Below, in pieces: positions 36,253-45,321 of a stretch of DNA of 64,000 nt. The DNA is from Methylopila henanensis. GTDB taxonomy: Bacteria; Pseudomonadota; Alphaproteobacteria; Rhizobiales; Methylopilaceae. The notes beneath the pieces were generated by a model. That model made no database searches, had not been told where the DNA came from, and saw only the letters and a list, made by a program, of their open reading frames with translations. The stretch spans positions 310,001-374,000 of the forward strand of contig NZ_JBHUER010000008.1 in the NCBI RefSeq assembly GCF_042681025.1. The letters run 5' to 3'. The translations under genes were made by a program, and so were the position numbers. The first letter of the stretch is position 1. Every line of letters begins with the position of its first letter.

Positions 36253-36406
36253 AGCCGACCGCCGAAACGCCGTTCACGGCGAGTTCAACATCGGGGATTC
36301 TGCGCACCTGACTTTTGGATGAGAGCCATGCTAATGGAGGCTCATGGAGGGACCTTGATACCCCCTCCGTGACCGCAGCGTTCTCCCCGACCAGCCAGAG
36401 GTCCGC

Positions 36407-37177
36407 ATGGCGTCCGCCGTCTCCCTGCTCCGCGCCGGTCTGCTCGCCGGTTTCGCCATGCTCGGCGGTTCCGCCGGCGTCGCCGAACCGGCCCGCCCCT
36501 GCAAGGTGGCGGACGAGCACCTCGCCATGACCGGCAAGCTCGACCGGGCTATTGCGCAGATCAAAAGCGGCGACGTCTTCAAAATCCTGGTGATCGGCTC
36601 GTCCTCGACCGCGGGCGTGGGGGCCACGGCGCCGGAGAAGGCCTACACCGAGCGCTTCGAAGAGGAGCTGGAGCGTCGTCTCGCCGGCGTCGACGTCGAC
36701 GTGGTGGCGCGCGGCATCGGCGGCGAGACCGCCGCTGGCGCGGACGCCCGCCTCGAACGCGAACTCGCCGCGGTGAAGCCCGATCTCGTCGTCTGGCAGA
36801 TCGGCACCAACGACGCCGCCCGCCGCGTGGCGCTGGACGGCTTCCGCGAAACCACCGCGCGCGGTCTGAAGCGCATCGCCAAGGCCGGGATCGACGTCGC
36901 CCTGCTCGACCCGCAATTCGTGCCGCAGGATGAGGCGGTCTACGCGCCCTACATCGCGGCGCTCGACCAGCTTTCGGCCGCGACGGGCGTTCCGGTCGCC
37001 CACCGCTACGCCGCCATGCGGGCGCTCGCCAAGGCCGGCGCCGCCGACATGCTGTCGCGCGACCGGCTGCACATGAACGACGGCGGCCACGCCTGCGTCG
37101 GCGCGTTCCTCGCCGAGGCTCTCGGCCGCAAGCTCGCCCCGCTGCCGGCGGTCGCCGAGGCCACGAAGCGGTCGTAA
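36407..37177 (+). CDS. Secreted SGNH/GDSL hydrolase
   Basis: A 256-residue exported hydrolase with a signal peptide to about residue 27. Block I is LVIGSSSTAGVGA (nucleophile Ser), block II lies near ARGIGGETAAGAD, block III is WQIGTNDAARR, and block V is DRLHMNDGGHACVG with the Asp-x-x-His pair. These enzymes deacylate lipids or polysaccharides, and the substrate here is unknown. The ATG at 36407 has AGAGG upstream. The preceding 150-base spacer has two adjacent short inverted repeats (36319-36345 and 36346-36368). Confidence 0.88.
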   Translation: MASAVSLLRAGLLAGFAMLGGSAGVAEPARPCKVADEHLAMTGKLDRAIAQIKSGDVFKILVIGSSSTAGVGATAPEKAYTERFEEELERRLAGVDVDVVARGIGGETAAGADARLERELAAVKPDLVVWQIGTNDAARRVALDGFRETTARGLKRIAKAGIDVALLDPQFVPQDEAVYAPYIAALDQLSAATGVPVAHRYAAMRALAKAGAADMLSRDRLHMNDGGHACVGAFLAEALGRKLAPLPAVAEATKRS

Positions 37178-37241
37178 GCGCCCTTCACGGCCGCCCCCGG
37201 CGTTCCCATTTTCCCCGAGACGCCGCGCGGGGGAGAACGCC

Positions 37242-37562
37242 ATGCTAATCACCACCACCAACACCGTCGAGGGTCGCCGGATTCTCGAATATCAGGGCCT
37301 CGTCACCGGCGAGGCGATCCTCGGCGCCAACATCTTCCGCGACCTGTTCGCGGCGGTGAGCGACGTCGTGGGCGGCCGCTCCGGCGCCTATGAGCGCGAG
37401 CTCAAGAACGCCCGCGACATCGCGATCGAGGAGATGGCGGCCGAGGCCCGCTCCCGCGGCGCGAACGCCGTCATCGGCGTCGATCTCGACTACGAGACTG
37501 TCGGCGGCAAGGGCTCCATGCTGATGGTCTCCGCCTCCGGCACCGCCGTGCTGCTGGGCTGA
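37242..37562 (+). CDS. YbjQ/UPF0145 family protein (heavy-metal-binding-like domain)
   Basis: A 106-residue protein: MLITTTNTVEGRRILEYQGL, VTGEAILGANIFRDLFAAV, then RDIAIEEMAAEARSRGANAV and IGVDLDYETVG. This is a full-length YbjQ-type protein, which forms pentamers and has no settled function. GGGAG precedes the ATG. It converges on the MFS gene with four bases between stops. Confidence 0.92.
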   Translation: MLITTTNTVEGRRILEYQGLVTGEAILGANIFRDLFAAVSDVVGGRSGAYERELKNARDIAIEEMAAEARSRGANAVIGVDLDYETVGGKGSMLMVSASGTAVLLG

Positions 37563-37566
37563 GGCC

Positions 37567-38931
37567 CTACCGGTCGTCCGGCATCCGCACCGCCGACAGC
37601 AGCGCGCCGCCGGCGAGGAAGAAGCCCATCAGCACCGCGACGCCGACGCGCTGGCTGTCGGTCAGCGCCGTCACGATCGCGACCAGCGTCGGCCCGAGAA
37701 ACGAGGTCACCTTGCCCGACAGCGCGAACAGGCCGAAGGCCTGCGTCAGCTTGTCGGGCGGGGCGAGCTTCACCAGCATGGTGCGCGAGGCCGCCTGCAG
37801 CGGCCCGCCGGCCGCGCCCAGCACCAGCGCGACCGCGACGAACAGGCGCTCAGGCGTCGAGCCGAACAGCGCGTCGTCCGCCACCGGCGGCGCGACCGGC
37901 ACCACGAACAGCACCCGCGCGCGCTCGATCGAGACGATCACCACCGCCGAGGCGACCAGCAGCGCCAGCGAGCCGGCGACCACCTTCTGCGGCCCGATAC
38001 GGTCGTCCAGCCAGCCGCCGACCAGCGCGCCGACCACGCCCGAGATGATCACGAGGATGCCGAACACGCCAAGCTCGATCACGCCCCAGCCGAGCGCGCC
38101 GGCGCCGTAGATGCCGCCGAAGGCGAACAGCGCCGTCAGCCCGTCGACGTAGAGCATGTGCGCGAGCAGGAAGAGCGCGAGGTCGCGCGAGCCCCGCAGG
38201 TCGAGGATCGTGCGCTTGAGGTCGGCGAGGCCGGCGCGGACCGCGCGGCGGATCGGCATGCCGCGCGGCTCGTCCGGCGCGAACAGGAACAGCGGCGTCA
38301 CCAGAACGAGGTACCAGAGCGCGGCGAAGGGACCGACCGCGCGATCGCCCTCGAAGCTGCGGGGATCGAGCCCGAACAGCGGCGCGATCCCGATCAGGGT
38401 CTCGCCGTCGCGCGGGTCGGCCGACAGGAAAAAAAGCGCGAACACCAGCGCGACGAGCCCGCCCACATAGCCGAGCGCCCAGCCAAGGCCGGACAGACGG
38501 CCGAGCGCTTCCGGCCGCGCGAGCGACGGCATCATCGCGTTGGTGAAGGCGGTCGCGCATTCCGCGCCGATGGTCGCCACCGCGAAGCCGCCGAGCGCGA
38601 AGGCCATGGCGTAGGGCGCGCCCGGCTCCGCGAACCACAGCGCCCAGGAGCCGAGCACAAGCGGGACCGAGAACGCCGCGAGCCACCATTTCCGCCGCCC
38701 GGTGCGGTCGGCGATGGCGCCGAGCGGCGGCGACAGCACGCCGATCGCAAAGCCTGCGGCGCCCGCCGCGAACCCCCAGGCGGCCTGGCCCTCGGCCGGG
38801 TTCTCGGCGATCTGCGCCGCGAAGAACGGCGCGAACACGAAGGTGGCGATCAAGGTGAAGATCGGCTGGGTCGCGGCGTCGAACATCGCCCAGGCCCAGA
38901 CCGCGCGGCGCGGCGCGGGGGATGTGGTCAT
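37567..38931 (-). CDS. MFS transporter, UMF1 (Atg22-like) family
   Basis: A 454-residue membrane protein with about 12 spans. The start AVWAWAMFDAATQPIFTLIA followed by FVFAPFFAAQIAEN resembles the UMF1 group of major facilitator proteins, and AIADRTGRRKWWLAAF is the cytoplasmic loop between spans 2 and 3. Some eukaryotic relatives export amino acids from vacuoles; bacterial substrates are unknown. The ATG at 38931 overlaps the bluB stop (ATGA), so it is the third gene of the NAD-GDH/bluB transcript. Confidence 0.87.
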   Translation of the reverse strand: MTTSPAPRRAVWAWAMFDAATQPIFTLIATFVFAPFFAAQIAENPAEGQAAWGFAAGAAGFAIGVLSPPLGAIADRTGRRKWWLAAFSVPLVLGSWALWFAEPGAPYAMAFALGGFAVATIGAECATAFTNAMMPSLARPEALGRLSGLGWALGYVGGLVALVFALFFLSADPRDGETLIGIAPLFGLDPRSFEGDRAVGPFAALWYLVLVTPLFLFAPDEPRGMPIRRAVRAGLADLKRTILDLRGSRDLALFLLAHMLYVDGLTALFAFGGIYGAGALGWGVIELGVFGILVIISGVVGALVGGWLDDRIGPQKVVAGSLALLVASAVVIVSIERARVLFVVPVAPPVADDALFGSTPERLFVAVALVLGAAGGPLQAASRTMLVKLAPPDKLTQAFGLFALSGKVTSFLGPTLVAIVTALTDSQRVGVAVLMGFFLAGGALLSAVRMPDDR

Positions 38932-39575
38932 CGCGTCAGCACCATGTCGTCGAAGGGAAGCCGGTCCTGCCAGCCGGCGCGGACCAGCTCGGGATCGTCG
39001 TGCTCCTCGACCGGGCGGCCCAAGCAGAGATAGCCGACGAGACGCCACGAGGCCGGGACGCCGAGCAGCGCGTGGACGCGCGCGGGGTCGAGGATCGACA
39101 CCCAGCCGAGGCCGAGCCCTTCGGCGCGGGCGGCGAGCCAGAGCGTGGCGATAGCGCCGGCGACGGAATAGCTCAGCGTCTCCGGCATGGTCATGCGTCC
39201 GAGCCCGCAGCCGACCGGCGTCTCCTCGTCGCAGAAGGCGGCGATGTGGACCGGCGCCTCGGCCATCCCCTCGAGCTTGAGCGAACGGTAGAGCGCGGCG
39301 CGCTCGCCCTCGTAGGTCTCGGCCGCGGCAGCGTTGGCGGCGAGCGAGCAGTCGCGCGCCGCGCGTCGGGTATCCGGGTCCTCCACCAGCACGAAGCGCC
39401 AGGGCTGGCTGTTGCCGACCGAGGGCGACAGGGCCGCGAGCGCGAGCAGCCGCCTGACCTGTTCGGGCGGGATCGGATCGGTCCGGAACCGCCGCACGTC
39501 CCGCCGCCAGGCGATCAGGTCGGCGAGACGTTCGCGGAAGCCGTCGTCGAACGCGGGAGCCTCGCCGGTCGTCAC
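38928..39575 (-). CDS. bluB: 5,6-dimethylbenzimidazole synthase BluB
   Basis: A 215-residue nitroreductase-fold enzyme that breaks down reduced FMN with oxygen to make the lower ligand of vitamin B12. Typical segments: LIAWRRDVRRFRTDPIP, LALAALSPSVGNSQPWRFVL, GCGLGRMTMPETLSYSVAGA, ARAEGLGLGWVSILDP. It starts at GTG 39575, overlapping the NAD-GDH stop as GTGA, and its stop overlaps the MFS start. With cobS and cobT in the same window it supports de novo aerobic cobalamin synthesis. Confidence 0.93.
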   Translation of the reverse strand: MTTGEAPAFDDGFRERLADLIAWRRDVRRFRTDPIPPEQVRRLLALAALSPSVGNSQPWRFVLVEDPDTRRAARDCSLAANAAAAETYEGERAALYRSLKLEGMAEAPVHIAAFCDEETPVGCGLGRMTMPETLSYSVAGAIATLWLAARAEGLGLGWVSILDPARVHALLGVPASWRLVGYLCLGRPVEEHDDPELVRAGWQDRLPFDDMVLTR

Positions 39576-42500
39576 TCGACCTCCCGTGCGAGGTCGGCGA
39601 GCAGGCTCGACGCCACCGAGAGCCGCGCGAGCGTCAGGCCGGAGCCCGCGATCTCGGTGACGGCGCGGCGCACCCGCGCGGCGTCGGGCGAGGCCTCCGC
39701 CCAGCGGACGACGGCGGCGGGACCGGCCTCCTGCGAGGCGCCGAGCGCCGCCACCGCCATGGCGCGCGCGGCGACCCCGATCTGGTCGAGCGCGCGGTCG
39801 AGCGCCAGCCGCTCGTAATAGTCCGCCGCGGTCACCGCCTGGGCGGCGCGCACGATGCGCGAGAGCTGGAACTGGTCGGCGACCGCGAACAGGGCCGCGG
39901 CCGCGTCGGCGATCGACCGGCCGGTCTTCTCCGCGATCAGCACCGCGTCGCTGGCGCCCTCGATCGCGAGCAGCGCCGAAAACCGGTCCGCGAGCGTCGC
40001 GGGCAGGCCGGCGCGGGCAAGCTCGGCCGCGCGCTCGGAGCGCCGCTCCGCCGCCTCCTGCCCCAGCGAGGCGTCGAGATTGGCCGCGACCGCGTCGACG
40101 CCGTCCCGGAAGCGGCGCGCGAGCTGGTCGAGCCCGCTGTCGAGATCGACGTTGCGCAGGAACCAGACCATGCGGTGCAGCAGCAGGTCGCGCATGCCGG
40201 CGTAGAGCGTGAGCTGAAGATCGCCCGGGATCTTGGTGTCGAGCGCGTCGATCTCCTCCTGGACCTCGTCCATGCGGAAGGCGTCGCGCGCGACGGCGAA
40301 GGCGGCGGCGACGCGCGAGGCCGGCGCGCCGGTCTGGTCGGAGAGCCGCACCACGAGCGCCGGTCCGCCGCGGTTGATCATGGCGTTGGCGAGCGCTGTC
40401 GCGACGATCTCGCGCTTCAGCCGGTGGCCGGCGATGGCGGAGGCGAAGCGCTCGCGTATCAGGCTTGGGAAGTAGCCGGCGAGGTCCCGCCGGAAATAGG
40501 GATCGTCCGGCCGGTCCGAGGCCAGCAGGTCGTCGTAGAGCGCGATCTTGGCCCAGGCGAGCAGCACCGCGATCTCAGGCCTCGTCAGCGGATCGCCCGC
40601 CCGCGCGCGTTCAGTGAGCGTGGCGTCGTCCGGCAGCGCCTCGACCGAGCGGTCGAGCAGTCCGCGCCCCTCCAGCGTCTGCATCAGGCGCGCCTGGAAT
40701 CCGGCCTCCTCGACGCCGGCGCGCTGGCTGAGCGAGATCGCCAGCGTCTGGTCGTAGTTGTTGGCGAGCACGAGCTCCGCCACCTCGTCGGTCATCTCGC
40801 TGAGGATGCGGTTGCGCTCCTCGAGCGCCAGCGCGCCGTCGCGCACGGGGCCGGCGAAGGCGATCTTGATGTTCACCTCGACGTCGGAGGTGTTCACGCC
40901 GGCCGAGTTGTCGATCGCGTCGGAGTTGATGCGGACGCCGGCGCGCCCGGCCTCGATGCGGCCCTTCTGGGTGACGCCGAGATTGGCGCCCTCGCCGACC
41001 ACCTTCACCCGGAGCTCGGGCGCGGTGACGCGGATCGCGTCGTTGGCGCGGTCGCCGGCCTGCTCGTCGGTCTCAGTCGTCGCGCGCACATAGGTGCCGA
41101 TGCCGCCGAACCAGAGCAGATCGGCCGGCGCCTTCAGGATGGCGTTCATCAGCTCCTGCGGCGTGGCGTAGGCCTTGTCGAGGCCGATCGCCGCGCGCGC
41201 CTCCGCCGACAGCGGGATAGTCTTCAGGCTTCGCGAAAACACCCCACCGCCGGCGGAGATCTTCGCCTTGTCGTAGTCCTGCCAGCTCGAGCGCGGCAGC
41301 GCGAACAGGCGGGCGCGCTCCTCGAACGAGGTCTTCGGGTCGGGATCGGGATCGAGGAAGATATCGCGGTGGTCGAAGGCCGCGACCAGCCTGATCGCGG
41401 GCGACAGCAGCATGCCGTTGCCGAACACGTCGCCGGACATGTCGCCGACGCCGACCACGGTGAAGGGCGTGGTCTGGATGTCGACGTCCATCTCGCGGAA
41501 GTGGCGCTTGACCGCCTCCCAGGCGCCGCGCGCGGTGATGCCCATGCCCTTGTGGTCGTAGCCGACCGAGCCGCCGGAGGCGAAGGCGTCGCCGAGCCAG
41601 AAGCCGCGCTCCTCCGCGATGCCGTTCGCGGTGTCGGAGAAGGTCGCCGTGCCCTTGTCGGCCGCGACCACCAGATAGGGATCGTCGCCGTCGTGGCGGA
41701 CCACCTCCGGCGGCGGGATCAGGTCGTCGCGCCTGAGATCGTCGGTGACGTCGAGCAGGGCGTTGATGAAGATCTTGTAGGCGGCCGTCCCCTCCGCGAA
41801 CCAGGCGTCGCGCGGGCCGGCCGGCAGCCGCTTCGGCACGAAGCCGCCTTTCGCGCCCACCGGCACGATCACCGCGTTCTTCACCTGCTGCGCCTTCACG
41901 AGGCCAAGCACCTCGGTGCGGAAGTCCTGCGGCCGGTCCGACCAGCGCAGACCGCCGCGCGCCACCTTGCCGAAGCGCAGGTGCACGCCCTCGACCCGCG
42001 GCGAATAGACGAAGATCTCGTAGAGCGGCCGGGGCGCCGGAAGCCCCTCCACCTTCGCGCTTTCGAGCTTGAACGCGAAGGTCGGCGTCGGGCGGCCCTG
42101 CGCGTCGGTCTGGTAGAGGTTGGTGCGGACGCAGGCCTGGATCAGGTTCAGGAACTTCCGGACGATGCGGTCCTCGTCCAGGCTTTCCACCTGGCCCAGC
42201 GCCTCGTCGATCTCGGCGGCGAGCGCCGCCTCCCGCGCCGCCCGGTCGCCCTTCGCGCCGGGATCGAAGCGGGCGTGGAACAGCGCCACGAGCTTAGAAG
42301 CGAGCGGGGCGTGCTTGGTCAGGGTCGCCCACATGTAGTCCTGGTCGTAGGCCGCCCGCGCCTGCCGGAGGTAGCGCGACAGGGCGCGGATCAGCGCCAC
42401 GTCGCGCCAGCCGAGGCCGCCCTCGAGGGCGAGCGCGTTGTAGCCGTCGCTCTCGGCGTCGCCGTTCAGCACCGCGATCAAGAGCGCCTCGAGCCGGGCG

Positions 42501-44383
42501 TCGAGATCGCGCGTCAGCTCGATCGCCGCGCCGTTCGCGCGCTCGAGCGCCATGTCGTGGATGAAGACGTGGTCTTCCGGCCCAAGGCCGGCGGGCTCGG
42601 CCCGATAGCTCCGCTCGTCGATGACGCGGAAGCCCATGTTCTCGAGCATCGGGACGCGCCGCGACAGCGGGATCGGCGCGCCGCGCGAAAACACCTTGAG
42701 CCGCAGCTCCGGCTCGCCTTCGCGCCGGAAGAAGTCGATGGCGAAGCCGCGCTCGCCGGCGAGGCTCTCGATGTGGCCGACGTCGATCACCGCTTCGGCG
42801 GGTTCGGTGCGGGCCTCGTAGGCCGGGCCGAAGGCCTGGCCGTAGCGCGCGGCGATCGACCGGGCCTGAGCGCCCGAACGGCTCTCCAGCAGCTTCGCGC
42901 GCAGCCGGTCTCCCCAGGTCGCCGCCTGCGCCGCGATCTCCTCGTCGAGCGCGACCGGATCGACCTCCGGCGCCGGGCCGCGCAGGCCGATCACGAACTG
43001 GACGCGGGCGAGCGGTCCCTCGGGGAAGGCGGGATAGTAGGCCGACACGTGGCCGCCGAGCCGCTCGGCGAGCTTCCGGCCGATCCGCGCGCGCACCGCG
43101 GAGTCGTAGCGCTCGCGCGGCACGTAGACGAGCGCGGAGACGAAGCGCTCGAACCGGTCGCGCCGGAGCAGCACCTTCACCCGCGGCCGCTCGTAGAGCG
43201 CGAGGATCTCGAGCGCCGTGTCGAACAGGTCGCCGACGTCGATCTGGAACAGCTCGTCGCGCGGGAAGGTCTCCAGCACGGTCGCGAGCGCCTTGCCGGA
43301 ATGGCTGTCCGGGTCGAAGCCGGCGCGGCGGACGACGAGGTCGATCTTGCGGCGGACGAGCGGCACGCTGCGCGCCGGGCGGTTGTAGGCCTCGGCGGTG
43401 AACAGGCCGACGACGCGCAGCTCGCCCGCGAGCCGGCCGTCGGCGTCGAAACGCTTCACGCCGACATAGTCCATGTGCCGGCGGCGGAAGACCTTGGCGT
43501 GCACGCTCGCCTTGGTGACGATCAGCGGCTTCGGTTCGTGCAGGAACGCGCGGATTTCGGGCGTCAGGTTCACCAGCTGGCCGCCGCGGCGGAGCACGCG
43601 GGCGGCCGGATCGCGCAGCGCGCCGAGGCCGGTCTCGGAGATCTGCTCCAGCCGCTCGTCGTCGCCCTCGCCCCTGAGCGCGTATTCGCGCGCGCCGAGG
43701 AAGATGAACTCGTCGCCGTCGAGCCATTCGAGGAACTGGATCGCCTCCGCGATCTCGTCGACGGCGAGCGGCGGCGGCGTCTCCTTGAAGTTCGCGACCT
43801 GCGCGCGGACGAGGTCGCGCATGGCGTCGTAGTCCTCAGTGGTCCTGCGGACGTCCGCCAGCACCTCGCGCAGGCCCGCCACGAGCCCGGCCCGGTCGGC
43901 CTCGGAGTCGATCCGGTCCACATGCAGGTGGATCAGGCTTTCGCGCGGCGTGTCCTCGAACTCGACGCGGTTGGCGTCGCCGAGGAAGCGGATCAGCGCT
44001 CCGTCCGCGCCGCGCTCGACCGCGATGATCGGATGGGCGACGAGCCGGACGGACTGCCCGCGCTCGGCCAGCTCGGCCAGCACGCTGTCGAGCAGGAACG
44101 GCATGTCGTCGTTGAGGATCTCGACGACGGTGATCTCGTTGCGGTCGCCGGTCTCGGGGTCGCTCAGCCGGATGTCCGGCGCGCCCGGCGCGCGGCGGGC
44201 GAGCAGCCGCCACGCCGAGCCCGCAAGCGCCGCCAGCGTGCGGGCTCCCAGCGGCTCCAGGTCGTCGAGCGCCGTGCGGGAGAACAGCGCTTCGACGAAA
44301 CCCGCCGGCGGGCCGTCCGCTCCCTCCGCCGCGGACGCCGCGTCGCCGATGAGCTTTGTCCGGATCGCATCGCCCTGCAGCAT
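39572..44383 (-). CDS. NAD-dependent glutamate dehydrogenase, 180-kDa class
   Basis: A 1603-residue enzyme oxidising glutamate to 2-oxoglutarate and ammonia with NAD. Long N-terminal regulatory (ACT-like) regions cover about residues 1-700. The catalytic core (about 780-1250) has FGKVARGGLRWSDRPQDFRT, VKNAVIVPVGAKGGFVPKRL, and later WFGGIGTYVRA, VVGEGANLGVTQKGRIE and NTSDVEVNIKIAF. The C-terminal helical region extends to the end. The ATG at 44383 has GAGGAG upstream. This class is typical of proteobacteria and actinobacteria. The stop overlaps the bluB start. Confidence 0.96.
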   Translation of the reverse strand: MLQGDAIRTKLIGDAASAAEGADGPPAGFVEALFSRTALDDLEPLGARTLAALAGSAWRLLARRAPGAPDIRLSDPETGDRNEITVVEILNDDMPFLLDSVLAELAERGQSVRLVAHPIIAVERGADGALIRFLGDANRVEFEDTPRESLIHLHVDRIDSEADRAGLVAGLREVLADVRRTTEDYDAMRDLVRAQVANFKETPPPLAVDEIAEAIQFLEWLDGDEFIFLGAREYALRGEGDDERLEQISETGLGALRDPAARVLRRGGQLVNLTPEIRAFLHEPKPLIVTKASVHAKVFRRRHMDYVGVKRFDADGRLAGELRVVGLFTAEAYNRPARSVPLVRRKIDLVVRRAGFDPDSHSGKALATVLETFPRDELFQIDVGDLFDTALEILALYERPRVKVLLRRDRFERFVSALVYVPRERYDSAVRARIGRKLAERLGGHVSAYYPAFPEGPLARVQFVIGLRGPAPEVDPVALDEEIAAQAATWGDRLRAKLLESRSGAQARSIAARYGQAFGPAYEARTEPAEAVIDVGHIESLAGERGFAIDFFRREGEPELRLKVFSRGAPIPLSRRVPMLENMGFRVIDERSYRAEPAGLGPEDHVFIHDMALERANGAAIELTRDLDARLEALLIAVLNGDAESDGYNALALEGGLGWRDVALIRALSRYLRQARAAYDQDYMWATLTKHAPLASKLVALFHARFDPGAKGDRAAREAALAAEIDEALGQVESLDEDRIVRKFLNLIQACVRTNLYQTDAQGRPTPTFAFKLESAKVEGLPAPRPLYEIFVYSPRVEGVHLRFGKVARGGLRWSDRPQDFRTEVLGLVKAQQVKNAVIVPVGAKGGFVPKRLPAGPRDAWFAEGTAAYKIFINALLDVTDDLRRDDLIPPPEVVRHDGDDPYLVVAADKGTATFSDTANGIAEERGFWLGDAFASGGSVGYDHKGMGITARGAWEAVKRHFREMDVDIQTTPFTVVGVGDMSGDVFGNGMLLSPAIRLVAAFDHRDIFLDPDPDPKTSFEERARLFALPRSSWQDYDKAKISAGGGVFSRSLKTIPLSAEARAAIGLDKAYATPQELMNAILKAPADLLWFGGIGTYVRATTETDEQAGDRANDAIRVTAPELRVKVVGEGANLGVTQKGRIEAGRAGVRINSDAIDNSAGVNTSDVEVNIKIAFAGPVRDGALALEERNRILSEMTDEVAELVLANNYDQTLAISLSQRAGVEEAGFQARLMQTLEGRGLLDRSVEALPDDATLTERARAGDPLTRPEIAVLLAWAKIALYDDLLASDRPDDPYFRRDLAGYFPSLIRERFASAIAGHRLKREIVATALANAMINRGGPALVVRLSDQTGAPASRVAAAFAVARDAFRMDEVQEEIDALDTKIPGDLQLTLYAGMRDLLLHRMVWFLRNVDLDSGLDQLARRFRDGVDAVAANLDASLGQEAAERRSERAAELARAGLPATLADRFSALLAIEGASDAVLIAEKTGRSIADAAAALFAVADQFQLSRIVRAAQAVTAADYYERLALDRALDQIGVAARAMAVAALGASQEAGPAAVVRWAEASPDAARVRRAVTEIAGSGLTLARLSVASSLLADLAREVE

Positions 44384-44484
44384 GGTCGTCTCCTCGCGAA
44401 CCCGCACCCTGACACGGCGCGGCCACGGCCGGAACCTAGGACTCCGGCCGTGGCAGGTCGATAACGCTTGCGCGACAAGGCGCG

Positions 44485-45303
44485 TCAGACGTCGCCGATC
44501 GCGCGCAGGACGTCGTCGCGCGTCCACCCCTCGGCGCGGAGCGAACGCAGCGAGGGCGAGCCGCGGCTCTTGGAGAGCTTGTCGCCGTCCGGCGCGGCGA
44601 GCAGGCGGTGGTGGCGGTAGACGGGCTCCGGCAGGTCCAGCAGCCGCTGCAGCAGGCGGTGGACGGAAGTCGCGGCGTAGAGGTCGCGGCCGCGCACCAC
44701 ATCGGTGACGCCCTGCGCCGCGTCGTCGACGGCCACGGCGAGGTGGTAGCTCGTCGGCGTCTCCTTGCGGGCGAGCACCACGTCGCCCCAGTCCTGCGGC
44801 CGCGCCGCGACCACGCCCTCGTCCTGCTCGCGCCAGCTCAGGCGCTCCGGCCCGAGCGCCGCGAGCGCCTTGTCCATGCGCAGGCGCCGCGCGGCAGGGC
44901 CGTCGGGATCGCTCGCGACGGCGCCTGCGATCGGAAGCCGGAGCGCCCCGTCCGGATCGCGTGGCGCGTCCGGCGCCGCCGCGGCCGCGATATCGGCGCG
45001 CGAGAGCCGGCAGGCGTAGAGCAGGCCCATGGCGTCGAGCCGCGCCAGCGCCGCGGCGTAGAGGTCGAAGCGCTCGGACTGGCGCGCGACCGGCCCGCTC
45101 CAGCTTAGGCCGAGCCAAGCGAGGTCCTCCTCGATCGCGGCCGCGAACTCCGGCTTCGAGCGGACGGGATCGATGTCCTCGATCCTGAGCAGCACGCGGC
45201 CGCCCGCCGCCTCCGCTGCGCGCCAGACCGTGACGGCGGACAGCGCGTGCCCGAGATGCAGGAAGCCCGTTGGCGAGGGCGCGAAGCGGAAGGTCGGCGT
45301 CAC
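44485..45303 (-). CDS. gluQ: Glutamyl-queuosine tRNA(Asp) synthetase
   Basis: A 272-residue truncated glutamyl-tRNA synthetase that attaches glutamate to queuosine in tRNA(Asp). It has the Rossmann-domain motifs: FRFAPSPTGFLHLGHALSAV (HIGH-like HLGH), LLRIEDIDPVRSKPEF and DKLSKSRGSPSL (KMSKS-like). The anticodon-binding domain is absent as expected. The zinc-binding C-x-C seen in E. coli GluQRS is not intact: the segment is LLYACRLSRADIA, with one Cys. The start is GTG 45303. It lies 18 bases downstream of the MaoC-type gene. Confidence 0.92.
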   Translation of the reverse strand: MTPTFRFAPSPTGFLHLGHALSAVTVWRAAEAAGGRVLLRIEDIDPVRSKPEFAAAIEEDLAWLGLSWSGPVARQSERFDLYAAALARLDAMGLLYACRLSRADIAAAAAPDAPRDPDGALRLPIAGAVASDPDGPAARRLRMDKALAALGPERLSWREQDEGVVAARPQDWGDVVLARKETPTSYHLAVAVDDAAQGVTDVVRGRDLYAATSVHRLLQRLLDLPEPVYRHHRLLAAPDGDKLSKSRGSPSLRSLRAEGWTRDDVLRAIGDV

Positions 45304-45321
45304 GGCGCGAACCGCGCCCGG

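Noticed and set aside
40175..44464. 1429-codon open frame antisense to NAD-glutamate dehydrogenase
   Set aside because: It mirrors the third codon positions of a well-conserved enzyme; composition is biased to Arg, Gly, His and Val with no motif. It is a shadow.
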